This document shows positions 35,501 to 46,237 of a stretch of 64,000 nucleotides of DNA, piece after piece. The notes under the pieces are model-generated. The model ran no database searches, had not been told where the DNA came from, and saw nothing but the letters and a program-made list of their open reading frames with translations. Positions within the stretch are counted from its first letter, which is position 1, and every line of letters starts with the position of its first letter. This stretch comes from Pelobates cultripes (Eukaryota; Chordata; Amphibia; Anura; Pelobatidae): assembly GCA_933207985.1 (NCBI GenBank), contig OW240916.1, positions 316,889,189 through 316,953,188 on the forward strand, written 5' to 3'. A program made the translations under genes and the position numbers.

Positions 35501-36085
35501 AGACCCGACTAACGTTCTGGGGTCGAGAAAGATTTTTTCTTTGTTCCAAAATTACAAAAGTGCTTCAAACTGTTGGGTTTTTTGGCCTTCTTTTGGATCA
35601 ACAGCACAAAAGAGATGTGAGAAAGACTGAACTTAAAGGACCACTATAGTGCCAGGAAAACGCCGGGCTGGATGGAGAGGAAGGGGTTAAACTTACCTCT
35701 TTCTCCAGCGCCAGACGGGGAGCTCTCCTCCTCCTCTTCGGCTGAATGCGCAAGCATGGCAGGAGCCGCGCGCATTCAGCCTGTCCATAGGAAAGCATTC
35801 ACAATGCTTTCCTATGGACGCTGGCGTCTTCTCACTGTGAAAATCACAGTGAGAAGCGCGGAAGCGCCTATAGCGGCTGTCAATGAAACAGCCACTAGGG
35901 GCTGGATTAACTCATTTATAAACATAGCAGTTTCTCTGAAACTGCTTATGTTTATAGAAAAAAGGGTTAAACCTAGCTGGACCTGGCACCCAGACCACTT
36001 CATTAAGCTGAAGTGTTCTGGGTGCCTGTAGTGGTCCTTTAATAGACATAAGTCTCTTTTCAGCCTATGTAACTAATATGTAACT
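35500..36085 (+). mobile_element. LINE 3' UTR fragment split by a MITE
   Basis: 35500-35632 (GGCCTTCTTTTGGATCAACA and GAAAGACTGAACTT) and 36043-36085 (AGACATAAGTCTCTTTTCAG) are the two halves of the same 3' UTR seen uninterrupted at 13000-13150. The MITE 35637-36038 plus one TTAA copy is inserted between them. Confidence 0.75.
35637..36038. mobile_element. TTAA-flanked MITE, 402 bp
   Basis: Flanked by TTAA at 35633-35636 and 36039-36042. Left end AGGACCACTATAGTGCCAGG, right end CTGTAGTGGTCCT. Contains the same CATAGGAAAGCATT core as 34054-34487 but in inverted orientation relative to the GTGCC and CACCC halves. Its insertion point interrupts an older LINE 3' UTR, so both boundaries are secure. 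Confidence 0.92.
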
Positions 36086-39000
36086 TTCATAAATTTTGTG
36101 GAATGAAACTTATTCTATAAAAGCCTCACTCACCCTCATTAATAATGTAAGAATGATTACCAACATGTAGATAAACACATTTCTCAGCCAGAAGCCACTG
36201 ATCACTATTAAATGTCTGCAAGCTTGCTGAAAATGTATGTTCAACCCCAGCTTCCAAACAGTAAAGGGAATTTTGATGGTTCATATCATTCCTACAGTCA
36301 GGGAGGGGGAGGAGAGAATTGATTCTACCATTCACTGTGAGCATTACATTAGCATTCTAGAGACTGATAAAGATTGCTATAGCAGCTTTAAATACCTTTA
36401 TTTTATTAATACATGATTTAACTGTATTTACTATAGGTAATATGTTAAAACACAGACATTCATTTTACATTCTGTTGCCATTTTCAGTAAACTGGTAGTA
36501 TTGCCATCCGGATATTTACAAATATCTATAAAAAAAAAAAAAAAAAAGGTATTTGACCATTTTTATTTATCTATGATTGTCACATCTACTGTGTATGAAA
36601 ACAATATCATTTTTGCTTTTATACAAACATTTCACACGCTCTGTGAATTATTGAAAAACAAAGCACTCTGTATACTGTCCAAAGCTGATCATTTCCCACA
36701 TATTTTTATAAAGGCTAAATGAAAAACAAAATGTGTGTACATTAACATCATTTTAATATTTATGTTCATCCCTTGCTACAAATAAATGTCATGTTAATTT
36801 TTTTTTCAATCAAAAGGTGCTCTGTAGTGAAGGGGCTACAAAAATTCAAAATGCTGCCTAAACCATTAGAGTTAGGATGGTATACCGTTAAATTGATAAT
36901 ATATATATTGTCTAATTGCTCATAGTCACATACTATTAATTAAACAGCCTTTAGATGGTAAAGTACAAAGAAGTGAGTGAAGTACTAAATATATCTCGAT
37001 ACTCCAAAGTTCTATTTTTATTGTACAATACTATTAATTACTTCAATTTGTAATGATTGAGCGATATACAGGAAAAATGTGCTTATCATATCTGTTTAAT
37101 TACAGGCAAAGCTAAAGACTTATATGTTAATTAATATTTGAAAAGCCTTTGAGCTACATCCCTACTGAATCAATGTTTAAAGTGTTCTATGTATATCTAG
37201 TGTTCTATAATGTAGGTATATATATTATTTTATAAGTAGCTTAATAAGCTGTAATGTTTATGGAACTTAGAATAACACTTTAATATATATTTCATCTAAT
37301 TTAAATATTGCAGGACCTGCTTGATGCAGAATCAATAAGGTAGTGATGCATCTCATTAAAAGTGTGAATTGAGTCAATATTCATAAATTATTATTAATTA
37401 GATGTATTTAGCAGCTACAAATGATTAAACTCTGGATACATTAACAAATATGTCTGATAAAATATAGCGTGTTAGCCTGAAATAAACTGATACAATAGAT
37501 TTCATAATTCTACCCCCGAGGTTCCAATCAAAAAGGGAACGGCACAAATGAAACACAAGATAATGGCCTAACGGAGATTGGCAGGGAAAACCACAAAGGT
37601 CTCAAATTGCTGCAAAAAAACTGTGTTTGAGTTTAGTGAAGAACCCGTTCGGTTTGTAGGAGAAAACAGGAGTAGTATATGAGGTGAGTTAGGAATCAGC
37701 ACAGTACTGGTGAGGGACACAGTAAGCTGAATTTGATGGCTTATATTAGCAGAGATCAGCTCAGTAAAACCCGTGGCAAACATAGTAACTGTTCGTGCAG
37801 CCCAAATTCCAGCAAGGAGAGCGATGCTCATGTTCGTAGCACATTCTTAAAGATGCAAAGGGGGGCGTCATGCAAGCTCAGAGTAGTCCACATCAGTTCA
37901 GCACCCCCCATTTATGCATGTTATGGGGTCACAGGTATGAAGTGAACCAATTAAATCACACATAATGATATTTAAACTCCTCTGACCCCATTTACTGTGC
38001 CTTATTGTGATTTCAGTGCTTAGTACCCATTAATGCGTTCTTTGTTTATTGTGATATTTAACACTATTCACTTTGGCTTATTTCCTGCCCCTGAATTTCT
38101 CTTTCAGCCTTTTCTGACTTGTTTACCTTTTCGATTGATATACTGTGTACCTGACTCCGGTTAGTTCTTGCTTTCACTGTCTTTCGGTTACCCTGACCTG
38201 GGTTTGTATTTGATCACGTTTCTATTATACGTTAAGTCCGACCCCTCTAAGGCCCGGTAATGCGTTTATTTCAGCCAAGTTTGTTACCGCTAACCCAGAC
38301 TCTGTGTGTTAGGGTAAACCTTAAGACAAGGAGAGAGTGAAACAATTTAAAGAATGTTTCGCTACAACTGCTGAGATACCTGAAGAAGCAGTCTAGTGGA
38401 AAGGTATGTAACTCGGAGTCAGGGAATTTAAGTTTTACCCATGATTAGATAAGGAACCGGTGAAAGACGATGCTGAGTGGATAAAAAGAAGAGGAATAAC
38501 GAATACAACAGATACCACATACAATTTAGTTTAGCCTTTTTAACCCTAAACCTGACCATTTTCCAGGTTAATGTAATGACGGCCTCCTTGTGGGAAACTG
38601 TACCGTTAGCACAATAATAATCTGATATTTCTCAATTATAAACAAAATATTAACAGCATTAGAGACCTCTTTGGTGTTTCCGATTATCATGAATTAATGG
38701 TCTGTATAAATATTACAATGATGTGATTCCATTAAATCTCTAGGATGTTGTGTTTCATTGCCTGAATGTTTTGTTAGGTACTGCAGGTTAATATTGCTAT
38801 TAAAGCACATTAATCAGCTGTCCAAGGTTTGGTGTTGCGCGAACAGTAGGTGTTGCAGCATATTCAGACTAATTACGCAGCATGTATCCACCTAATGTTC
38901 GTACCTGTTAATTTTAACACTCATCTGTTACAAATTCTTCTGTATGCGTTTATAATTAATAGAGACACGGTTTTCTATCTTTTGCTACTCGTAACTCCAA

Positions 39001-39396
39001 GAATAATATATACATAAAATGGTCAACTAATATCAACATTACCAAAATTATTCCTCTGTTTCTTAGAAATGGCGATGTTTTACATTGTCTGAGAAACAGG
39101 AAATTAAAATGTATTTTTTTGGGGTTCTTTGAGTGTCCCTTTAAAAGTCGCAGGTACAAAATGACAGGCATCTAACAAGACACAAAGTCCTTATATGGGT
39201 CCTGATAATAAGCACTTTGTCACAGATAGTTTGCAATCCTACAGACTTTTACTTATTTTTGTTTTATTTTTACAAAATGTTTTCTAGTGCACATGGAGTA
39301 CAGGATTTTGCAGAATTATGGACATGATAGAAAACATTTGCATTGACTGAAGCAAATTAATAACAAATAATCAGTCCCCCATGTGGAATATTTCTC
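36086..39396. other. Long AT-rich intron stretch
   Basis: No gene seen in 3.3 kb. An A-run lies at 36531-36547. Between about 37930 and 38340 the composition shifts, with CTGACTCCGGTTAGTTCTTG, CCTGACCTGGGTTTG and TAAGGCCCGGTAATGCG. This reminds me of a decayed LTR-type repeat, but I cannot delimit it. Confidence 0.4.
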
Positions 39397-39775
39397 AAAT
39401 GATCAATTCTCTGCCATTTAGAAGTTTAATCACTTTTGTTGTGAGTTTGCTTTAGAAGTTTTGTATCTCCTACTTTGTAAATTGAACTTTAATCACATAT
39501 ACGAGGGCCTAGAATGCTGTTATCAGGATAGGAGATAAGAAATTCTAAATTAAACTGACTGTGCAATAAAGGAAATGTAAACATCTGATCTCTCTTTACA
39601 GGAGATGTGTAGGGAGGCTGTGTAGGTCACAGACAGTGGATTTATGGCTAGGGCTGCATAAACAAAGTATTTTAACTCCTAAATGGCAGAGAATTGAATA
39701 GTGAGACTAGGGGCATGAGCTATACACCAAAACCACTCCTGTAAGTTAAAGAAGTTTTGGTGCTTATAGTTTCCC
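39397..39775. mobile_element. TTAA-family MITE, right portion
   Basis: Shares TTCTCTGCCATTTAGAAGTT, GGCTGCATAAACAAAG and the end TTTTGGTGCTTATAGTTTCC with the 53956-54501 element. The left terminus is missing, and the right end is CCCTTTCA rather than CCCTTTAA, so the element is truncated or mutated. Confidence 0.7.
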
Positions 39776-39930
39776 TTTCATGGTCATTATTAGTGGTATG
39801 GGAATAGCTAAAGCCATTACAGATAGACAGGGGAATAAGCTATCTAAGCTATCCCTTTTAGGGAAATTAACCCTGTAACTGGGTTAAGGAAAAAAGGTAG
39901 GTAAGGGGAAGCATATGGCTATACTATCCG

Positions 39931-40362
39931 TGTCTGTACTATCGTGTCTGTACTATCAGTGTCTGTACTATCGTTGTCTGTACTATCGGTGTCTGTACTA
40001 TCGGAGTCTGTACTATCGGAGTCTGTACTATCGGAGTCTGTACTATCGGTGTCTGTACTATCAGTGTCTGTACTATCGGTGTCTGTATTATCGGAGTCTG
40101 TACTATCGGTGTCTGTACTATCAGTGTCTGTACTATCGGAGTCTGCACTATCAGTGTCTGTACTATCGGTGTCTGTACTATCGGAGTCTGTACTATCGGT
40201 GTCTGTACTATCCAGAGTCTGTGCTATTGGTGTCTGTACTATCAGTGTCTGTACTATCGGAGTCTGCACTATCAGTGTCTGTACTATCGTTGTCTGTACT
40301 ATCGGAGTCTGTACTATCGGTGTCTGTACTATCAGTGTCTATACTATCAGTGTCTGTACAGT
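39931..40362. repeat. 15-bp minisatellite
   Basis: About 29 copies of GTCTGTACTATCGGT, with variants at two positions (CGGT, CGGA, CAGT or CGTT). Period is 15 bp (anchors at 39961 and 39976). One unit near 40207 has an extra base. Frames on both strands are open with a five-residue period and are not genes. It ends about 555 bp before the first sv2c exon. Confidence 0.95.
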
Positions 40363-40916
40363 GTGCTAAACTCTAAACCAATTGTTCCACTTTTAAGGCA
40401 GGAGATTAATTGGTATTGTGGCATGGAACTTCTATGGGATTAGTTTATGACATGTTTAAATCTGCATGTAAATGAGGTTTTTGAGTACTCCGGCGATATG
40501 TAGTTAAATTATAGGTGTTTGTGTGTTTTTCCATTGCTTAATGAGTCAGGTAGTCGATCATGTCCAGATTACATTTTATTATGTAGGTTGGGATCATCCG
40601 TTATACCACTACTGAAAAATACCCTGAATTTTAATTTAGCAGTATCTTTGGATACAAAGAAGTTTCTTTGTTACTGAACTGTGTTTATTAATGGTCAAAC
40701 ATGATATCTGAAGAGAAAAAAAGAGAACATCTAACTTCATGGCCTGTTTGTCAATGAGGTATAGGTTACCAAAGTGTCAGTATATTTATTTTGGACGCAG
40801 TGCAACAGAGACTAATTAAAAACATAAATTAAATTAATAGATGCTGCAAAGTTCGTAGCATGAAACCTTTAAAATGCGATTTTGTTGATATTCCTGTATT
40901 TTTTACCATTTTGTAG
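40363..40916. other. sv2c intron end, no repeats recognised
   Basis: Plain AT-rich sequence ending in TTTTTTACCATTTTGTAG, the acceptor of the first sv2c exon in the window. Confidence 0.6.
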
Positions 40917-41050
40917 GATGGAGTTTCAGTATGGGATCTGCCTATCAGTTTCATAGCTGGAGGGTGTTTGTCATTGTCTGTGCCCTGCCTTGTGTTTCTG
41001 CCGTAGTCGCTCTCACCTTCATGCCAGAAAGCCCACGGTTCCTACTAGAG
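40917..41050 (+). CDS. sv2c: sv2c internal exon (transmembrane helix 6)
   Basis: Internal exon of synaptic vesicle glycoprotein 2C, a 12-helix transporter-like membrane protein of synaptic and secretory vesicles. It is preceded by a pyrimidine-rich acceptor ending in TTTTGTAG and followed by the donor GTAAAAAT. The first two bases finish a codon begun in the previous exon; 44 full codons follow. The translation contains SMGSAYQFHSWRVFVIV, then a hydrophobic stretch, then LTFMPESPRFLLE. This is the end of the first half of the SV2 major-facilitator fold: helix 6 and the PESPR motif at the start of the central cytoplasmic loop. It corresponds to roughly residues 305-348 of a protein of about 730. 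Assignment to SV2C rather than SV2A or SV2B rests mainly on the following exons. The previous exon was not found in the 40.9 kb upstream. Confidence 0.93.
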
Positions 41051-41131
41051 GTAAAAATAAATCTGTTTACTTCTCATTAGGTACATATTCACTATTTTAA
41101 AAGATCATGGTTTTAATAACAGGAGATTTAA

Positions 41132-41520
41132 AGGGACACTATAATCACCAGAACAGCTACAGCTTATTGTATTTGTTCATGTGAGTACAATTAGTCCCTT
41201 CAGGCTTTTTGCATCAAACACTGTCATTTCAGAGAAAATGCAGTGTTTACATCACAACCTAGGGACGCCTCCAGTGGCCAGTCCTCAAATGGCTGCTAGA
41301 GGTGCTTCCTGGGTCAGTGCTGCACAGTGTGACTGACATTCAGTGTCTCCACCCTCTGCATGAAGACACTGAATTTTCCTAATAGAGATGCATTGATTCA
41401 GGGGCAGAGCCAGCAGCAGCAGACTGAAATAAAGGTAAGATTTTGCTGTATTTAGGAAGACAGGGGGGCGGGGAGAGGGGGCTAGATGGTGTTTTTAACA
41501 CTATCGGGTCAGGAATACAT
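41132..41520. mobile_element. TTAA-flanked repeat in an sv2c intron
   Basis: TTAA at 41128-41131 is followed by AGGGACACTATAATCACCAG. The interior differs from the other TTAA elements (CAGAGAAAATGCAGTGTTTA, GACACTGAATTTTCC). The right side ends around TTTTTAACACTATCGGGTCA without a clean terminus, so it is a different or chimeric family. Confidence 0.5.
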
Positions 41521-41839
41521 GAAAGGATTTTGATTTAGATGATTCGGTTAATTTATGAACCCAATTTAGGAATTGATGAGTTCAAAAATTGCTAGACATT
41601 TTATTTGGATAAATAACTTAAAACTAATTTTTCAGATCTACTCTCCTGTCTATATTTAAGATATGTGAACTGGGTTTATAGAACAGCAGTTATATCTCCA
41701 ACATATTGTCTGTTTGTATCAGTTTGCCGTCTTCTGTTTAGCTCTGTTTACATCTTCCACCATGCTTAATGAATGCCTGCACACCTGTGTCGCTCTTATT
41801 GATTGGAGATCGGTTATTGATTGTTTATGTTTATCACAG

Positions 41840-41929
41840 GTTGGAAAGCACGACGAGGCTTGGATGATTCTGAAACAAATTCATGACACAAACATGAGAT
41901 CTCGAGGTCAGCCAGAAAAAGTCTTTACG
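41840..41929 (+). CDS. sv2c: sv2c internal exon (cytoplasmic loop, KHDEAW segment)
   Basis: Thirty in-frame codons between acceptor TTATCACAG and donor GTAAATTC, both introns in phase 0. The translation starts VGKHDEAWMILKQIHDTNM and ends GQPEKVFT. The KHDEAW and HDTNMR blocks are shared by all SV2 proteins and lie in the long cytoplasmic loop between helices 6 and 7. VGKHDEAWMILK and RGQPEKVFT fit SV2C better than the SV2A or SV2B versions as I remember them. The exon is 789 bp downstream of the previous one, and the intron between holds one TTAA-flanked repeat. Confidence 0.95.
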
Positions 41930-42216
41930 GTAAATTCTACAATAGTGCAAAGAAACCATGGTAAAATGGTAACACTTATATTAGCAATCTCCAAAATAAA
42001 CTAATTACCATGGGCAATGAGATATGAATATAAAATATATTTTAAACTCCATTAGATACAGCATGGGTAGCTCAGCAGTTAGTACTCGTGTAGGTTCAGA
42101 TCTCTGCAAGGTCAACTCAATGATCTGAGGTCAGCAAGTTGCTTTGCATAAAGATAAAATTTACAGTCAAGTACTCAGAAACCCAAATGTCCCTGATCCA
42201 CAGCAGTATTGAATAA

Positions 42217-42395
42217 ATAATGGTCCAGGTGCTCAGGGTAATAGCAAAGATAGCAGATTTATTGGGGCAAAAGCAACAATGTTTCAATCCTACCTGGTCT
42301 TTATCAGGTTTGATAATACGGTATGGTCGAAAAATTGCTGGTTTTGCCCCAATAAAACTGCTGTCTTTGCTATTACCCGAGTGCCTGGGCTATTA
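42217..42395. repeat. Inverted repeat with GAAACATTGTTG core
   Basis: AATAGCAAAGATAGCAG, TTATTGGGGCAAAAGCAA and GGGTAATAGC on the left pair with TTTTGCCCCAATAAAACTGC and TGTCTTTGCTATTACC on the right, around a centre near 42305. On the minus strand the left arm reads CTGATAAAGACCAGGTAGG, then GATTGAAACATTGTTGC, then CCCCAATAAATC. This is the same order of elements as in the 22109-22931 foldback. Arms are imperfect, roughly 80 percent. Confidence 0.75.
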
Positions 42396-43767
42396 TTTAT
42401 TCTACCTATCTGGAAGAGGGGCTTGGACAGCCTTGGTCCAGGAGCACCTGGGTTGCTAGGTGAGTGCGGAATCCAGTTTGTCTCTAAAGCAGTGGCAGGG
42501 CTGTCAGACCATTACTGTTCCACATGCAGGAGGACAAGTACAGGCACATCAGCTATGTCTCTAGGCTTGTGGCAAAATGCCATTCTGTGCCTGTGCTAGT
42601 AACAATATAGAGACCTACAGCAATCTAGGTTTATCGTATTCACATATTTCAATGTATACCGTGTTTACTGAATTAGAAAACACCTAAAGTGGATGTTCAC
42701 TGAAGAATTGTTCCACAATAATGCATTACAATGGTGCTCTGTAGGATGGAAAAAACATTCTGAGAAGTCACTTATGGCAATGAAATATTTCACGATGATC
42801 TGTACACATTTATGTTTTCCTCATATTTTTACTGTAAACCAAACAGATAGAGTTGTTTTTTTTTTTTATCCAGCACAGCAAGATGAGACAGTACAATAAG
42901 AGCACAAAACGTGCCTGCTGTTGTCTAGATTTTTCCTTTTCTCCCAGTAACAGCTGAATTAATGGTTTGATAGATTGCTGGTAGCTCCTCATTTAATTTG
43001 ACACCATCCTCCACCTGATTAGCATTGTTATCAACTGAACTGAAGAGGAAATTAGAAAGGCTATTGTGGGAAAATCTTCCTGACAGCCCGCGTTGAGCTG
43101 GACGAGATGTGACAGCCCCTCTAATTCTAACTCCATTCTCCTGTATTCATTAGAGCGACTCTCTTAACCCTATAGGGGTCTTTGAATACTTTGAATAGAC
43201 CCCCGAAGATGGCAGCCCAATTCAGTGTGTAGAGGCTGAGGTGAGGCTGAAGATAGTTATTATTACTGAAGCGTCTATTGTTCTCCAGTTCTTGGAGCTT
43301 TGTCACCAGGAGCCCATGTCACTGGTGTACTCTCGCACTGTCATCCCCCTGAGGTTTGTCGGGAATCCCATGGGAATGAAGGGTGCTCTCATAATGTGGG
43401 AGAAGGTGCCTGTTTCCCACAGCCAATACTAGTAATGACTGTGGGGATAACTTGACAGCTGACGTTCCACCTTTACCCATATTTTGAAAACTTTATACTT
43501 GACCAAGATGAAGTAGTCTCTAGTTCCAATGCGGTCAAAGAGTTTATTTTTATAAAAATTCTTATTAAAAGAACAACCCAAGCACCATAACCACTACAGC
43601 TTCTGTAGTTGTTTATGCTACTAGGAGTCATTAAAGAATAGTTTGATAACTAACTTTGTTCCACCAGACACCCACTGCCACATCTTCCTCCTGCATCGGC
43701 TGCGAACATTGGCTGAGAGCATCAGCCGAGCCGGGCGGGATCCAAGTAGCTTGTAGTCAAACTATTC
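42396..43767. other. sv2c intron, no gene recognised
   Basis: No domain-bearing open frames. A T-run occurs at 42855-42866. Confidence 0.5.
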
Positions 43768-43771
43768 TTAA

Positions 43772-44187
43772 AGGACCACTATAGGCACCCAGAACACTTC
43801 AGCTTAATGAAGTGGTCTGGGTGCCAGGTCCAGCTAGGTTTAACCCTTTTGCTGGACTTATGGGTTAATCCAGCCTCTAGTGGCTGTCTCATTGACAGCC
43901 GCTAGAGGCGCTTCCGCGCTTCTCACTGTGATTTTCACAGTGAGAAGACGCCAGCGTCCATAGGAAAGCATTGAGAATGCTTTCCTATGGACTGTCTGAA
44001 TGTGCGCGCAGCTTGTGCCGCGCATGCGCATTCAGCCAGGGACGTCAGAAGAGGGAGGAAAGTCCCAGTGCCGAGGGAGCCCAGCGCTGGAAAAAGGTAA
44101 GGGATTAACCCCTTCCTCTCCCTTCAGCGCCACGGGAGCGGGACCCTGAGGGTAACAGGTATGTTTTCCTGGCACTATAGTGGTCCT
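43772..44187. mobile_element. TTAA-flanked MITE, 416 bp
   Basis: TTAA at 43768-43771 and 44188-44191. Left end AGGACCACTATAGGCACCC, right end GGCACTATAGTGGTCCT. Same family as 34054-34487, including TTCAGCTTAATGAAGTGGTC and a long inner palindrome around TCACTGTGATTTTCACAGTG. Confidence 0.9.
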
Positions 44188-44191
44188 TTAA

Positions 44192-44491
44192 AGGAACACT
44201 CTATTAAAAAAATAGTAGATATACTCCCCCCAAAATAATGTAATTTGTTTTGCTTGTTTTCTGTGGGAGTTTATGAAATCTTGGCTTGTAATAGCTGCCG
44301 TCCAGTTTCTGTGCATGCACACAAGGACCCCAATATTTCCCTACACGATAATAATGACCACAGAAGGAGCCAGAGAAGGGGCTGTGATCACCGCTAGACC
44401 GGGTGGAAGAAAGTAAAACTAGTTATTATTTTACTTCTGGGGGAGCCAATTAATTTAACTGTCCAGTACAACACTCTAAATTAGTGTTCCT
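44192..44491. mobile_element. Second TTAA-flanked MITE, 300 bp, abutting
   Basis: Begins AGGAACACTCTATT directly after the TTAA (44188-44191) that ends the neighbouring element. It ends AATTAGTGTTCCT before TTAA at 44492-44495. Terminal inverted repeats of about 9 bp (AGGAACACT). No coding sequence. The interior is unrelated to the neighbour. Confidence 0.8.
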
Positions 44492-44699
44492 TTAAATCTC
44501 TAAAGAGAGCCAGAGCCGCTTTAACACTGCCCAATCAAGGGATCTCTGACAGAGAAATATGGAAATCTGGTAAACACAAATAAAAACCCTTATCAAAAGT
44601 AAAAAGAAGAATTAATATTATTTCTCATTACATCAGGATATTCAAATGAAAGATCACAATAAATATTTAAACATTTTCTCTTCAAGGGAAACTTTCTTC

Positions 44700-44966
44700 C
44701 ACACTACCATCACCAAAACAACTTTAGCTTAATGAAGCAGTTTTGGTGTATAGAACATGCCCCTGCAGCCTCACTGCTCAATCCTCTGCCATTTAGGAGT
44801 TAAATCCCTTTGTTTATGTACCCTAGTCACACCTCCCTGCATGTGACTTACACAGCCTTCCTAAACACTTCCTGTAAAGAGAGCCCTATTTAGGCTTTCT
44901 TTATTGCAAGTTCTGTTTAATTTAGAATTGCTTATCTTCTGCATTGTTAAGATTAAAATTCAATTT
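44700..44966. mobile_element. Left half of a TTAA-family MITE
   Basis: ATCACCAAAACAACTTTAGC followed by TTAATGAAGCAGTTTTGG, CACTGCTCAATCCTCTGCC and GCATGTGACTTACACAGCC match one arm of the 53956-54501 element. The start AGGGACACTATAG and the right arm are lost. Confidence 0.7.
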
Positions 44967-45049
44967 ATAGAATTATGTGATTTTACTAATTATAAAACGG
45001 GGGACCTGCCTGACAACCCAGGCAGAAAGTCCAAAGAATTTAATTTGCA

Positions 45050-45560
45050 AACCCTATATTTGACCTTGTAATTTTCCAAAACCCGATAAAACCTTTACAT
45101 GATGGGTACTGTTGTGCTTGTGAGACATCGCTGAACACAAATATGAATATTTTAACGCAGTAAAATAATGACGATGATATAATCAGTGAAATTACAGATT
45201 CTGTGTAAAAAATGCAAAACACAAATATTAACATTAACGTAAGCCAGTGTTTGTGACGAAGTGGCTACTAAAAAAGACTGGACATACATCATTTTGAATA
45301 CCCTGGCTTGTATATTTTTGCAAATGGTATGCCATGATGAGGGTTATTTTCGTTCCTGAGCTGACACACGGTCTCAAAGGCAACATAGACCCAGCAAACC
45401 AATCTGGCAAATTTCAGTGAGTAGAAACTGAAAATGGAAAGTCCCTATATTTGACCCTGTAGCTTTCCAAAACCTGATAAAATCTGTACGTGTGGCATAC
45501 TGTTGCACTCTTGAGACATTCCTGAATGCAAATATGTGTGTTTTATTGCAATAAAAGCTT
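45050..45560. repeat. Two diverged copies of a dispersed repeat
   Basis: CCCTATATTTGACCTTGTAA, TTTCCAAAACCCGATAAAA, ACTGTTGTGCTTGTGAGACA (45052-45240) is matched by CCCTATATTTGACCCTGTAG, TTTCCAAAACCTGATAAAAT, ACTGTTGCACTCTTGAGACA (about 45444-45600). They lie about 390 bp apart in direct orientation. I know the pattern as a common frog repeat but cannot name its class. Confidence 0.65.
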
Positions 45561-45600
45561 ACATTATTATGACATTCACAGTTAAAATGCCAAGCAGAAC

Positions 45601-46235
45601 CTGGATATTAACAACATTTCTTCATTTCTTACAGAGTTTTTTATTTATATTTTAATCATATTAAATTATGTTTCATATATAACTATTTGATGTCAAATGA
45701 ATGCTCTATTTTTCCTTGCGTTACATTAAGAGGAGCAAAAATAAAATCTCACCCACGTAGGTCCTGTACCGTTTGATAAAATGTTAATTTGCAAAGAGAA
45801 TGAAAAGCAAAATTATGAAATGATAGCACTTTACATTACTATATTGTTTGTTATATTGCAGTAATATTGAGGATATCACTGGTACAAGGAATGCAAACAA
45901 TGGGGTTAAATTACAATCCAACATTTTATATAAAATTCACAAACCATTTTACTGCCGGTAATGCAACTAAAGTCAGTGAACGCTACTGAGATGAAACTGG
46001 GAATAATTAATGAAATATTAATTAATCTCACGATGTCGAGCTTGACGGGCTAATATTGCAAGGTTAATGACAACAAACTGGCGTCTTTGTGGGTTTTTCA
46101 ATTACGTCAAGGTTGAAGGTTCAGCCAATACCTGCCGACAGATATGTAATTAACCCATTGTATTCAATACTGACATTGCCCCGTGTGTATGTTTCTTTAA
46201 GGTAGTTAAAATGGACTTTTCATTTATCATGCATA
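45601..46235. other. sv2c intron, no features recognised
   Basis: AT-rich sequence without recognised repeats or open frames. Confidence 0.5.
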
Positions 46236-46237
46236 TA

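Noticed and set aside
41714..42004. 96-codon open frame covering the second sv2c exon
   Set aside because: Only the 30 codons between splice sites are coding; the rest is intron read-through.
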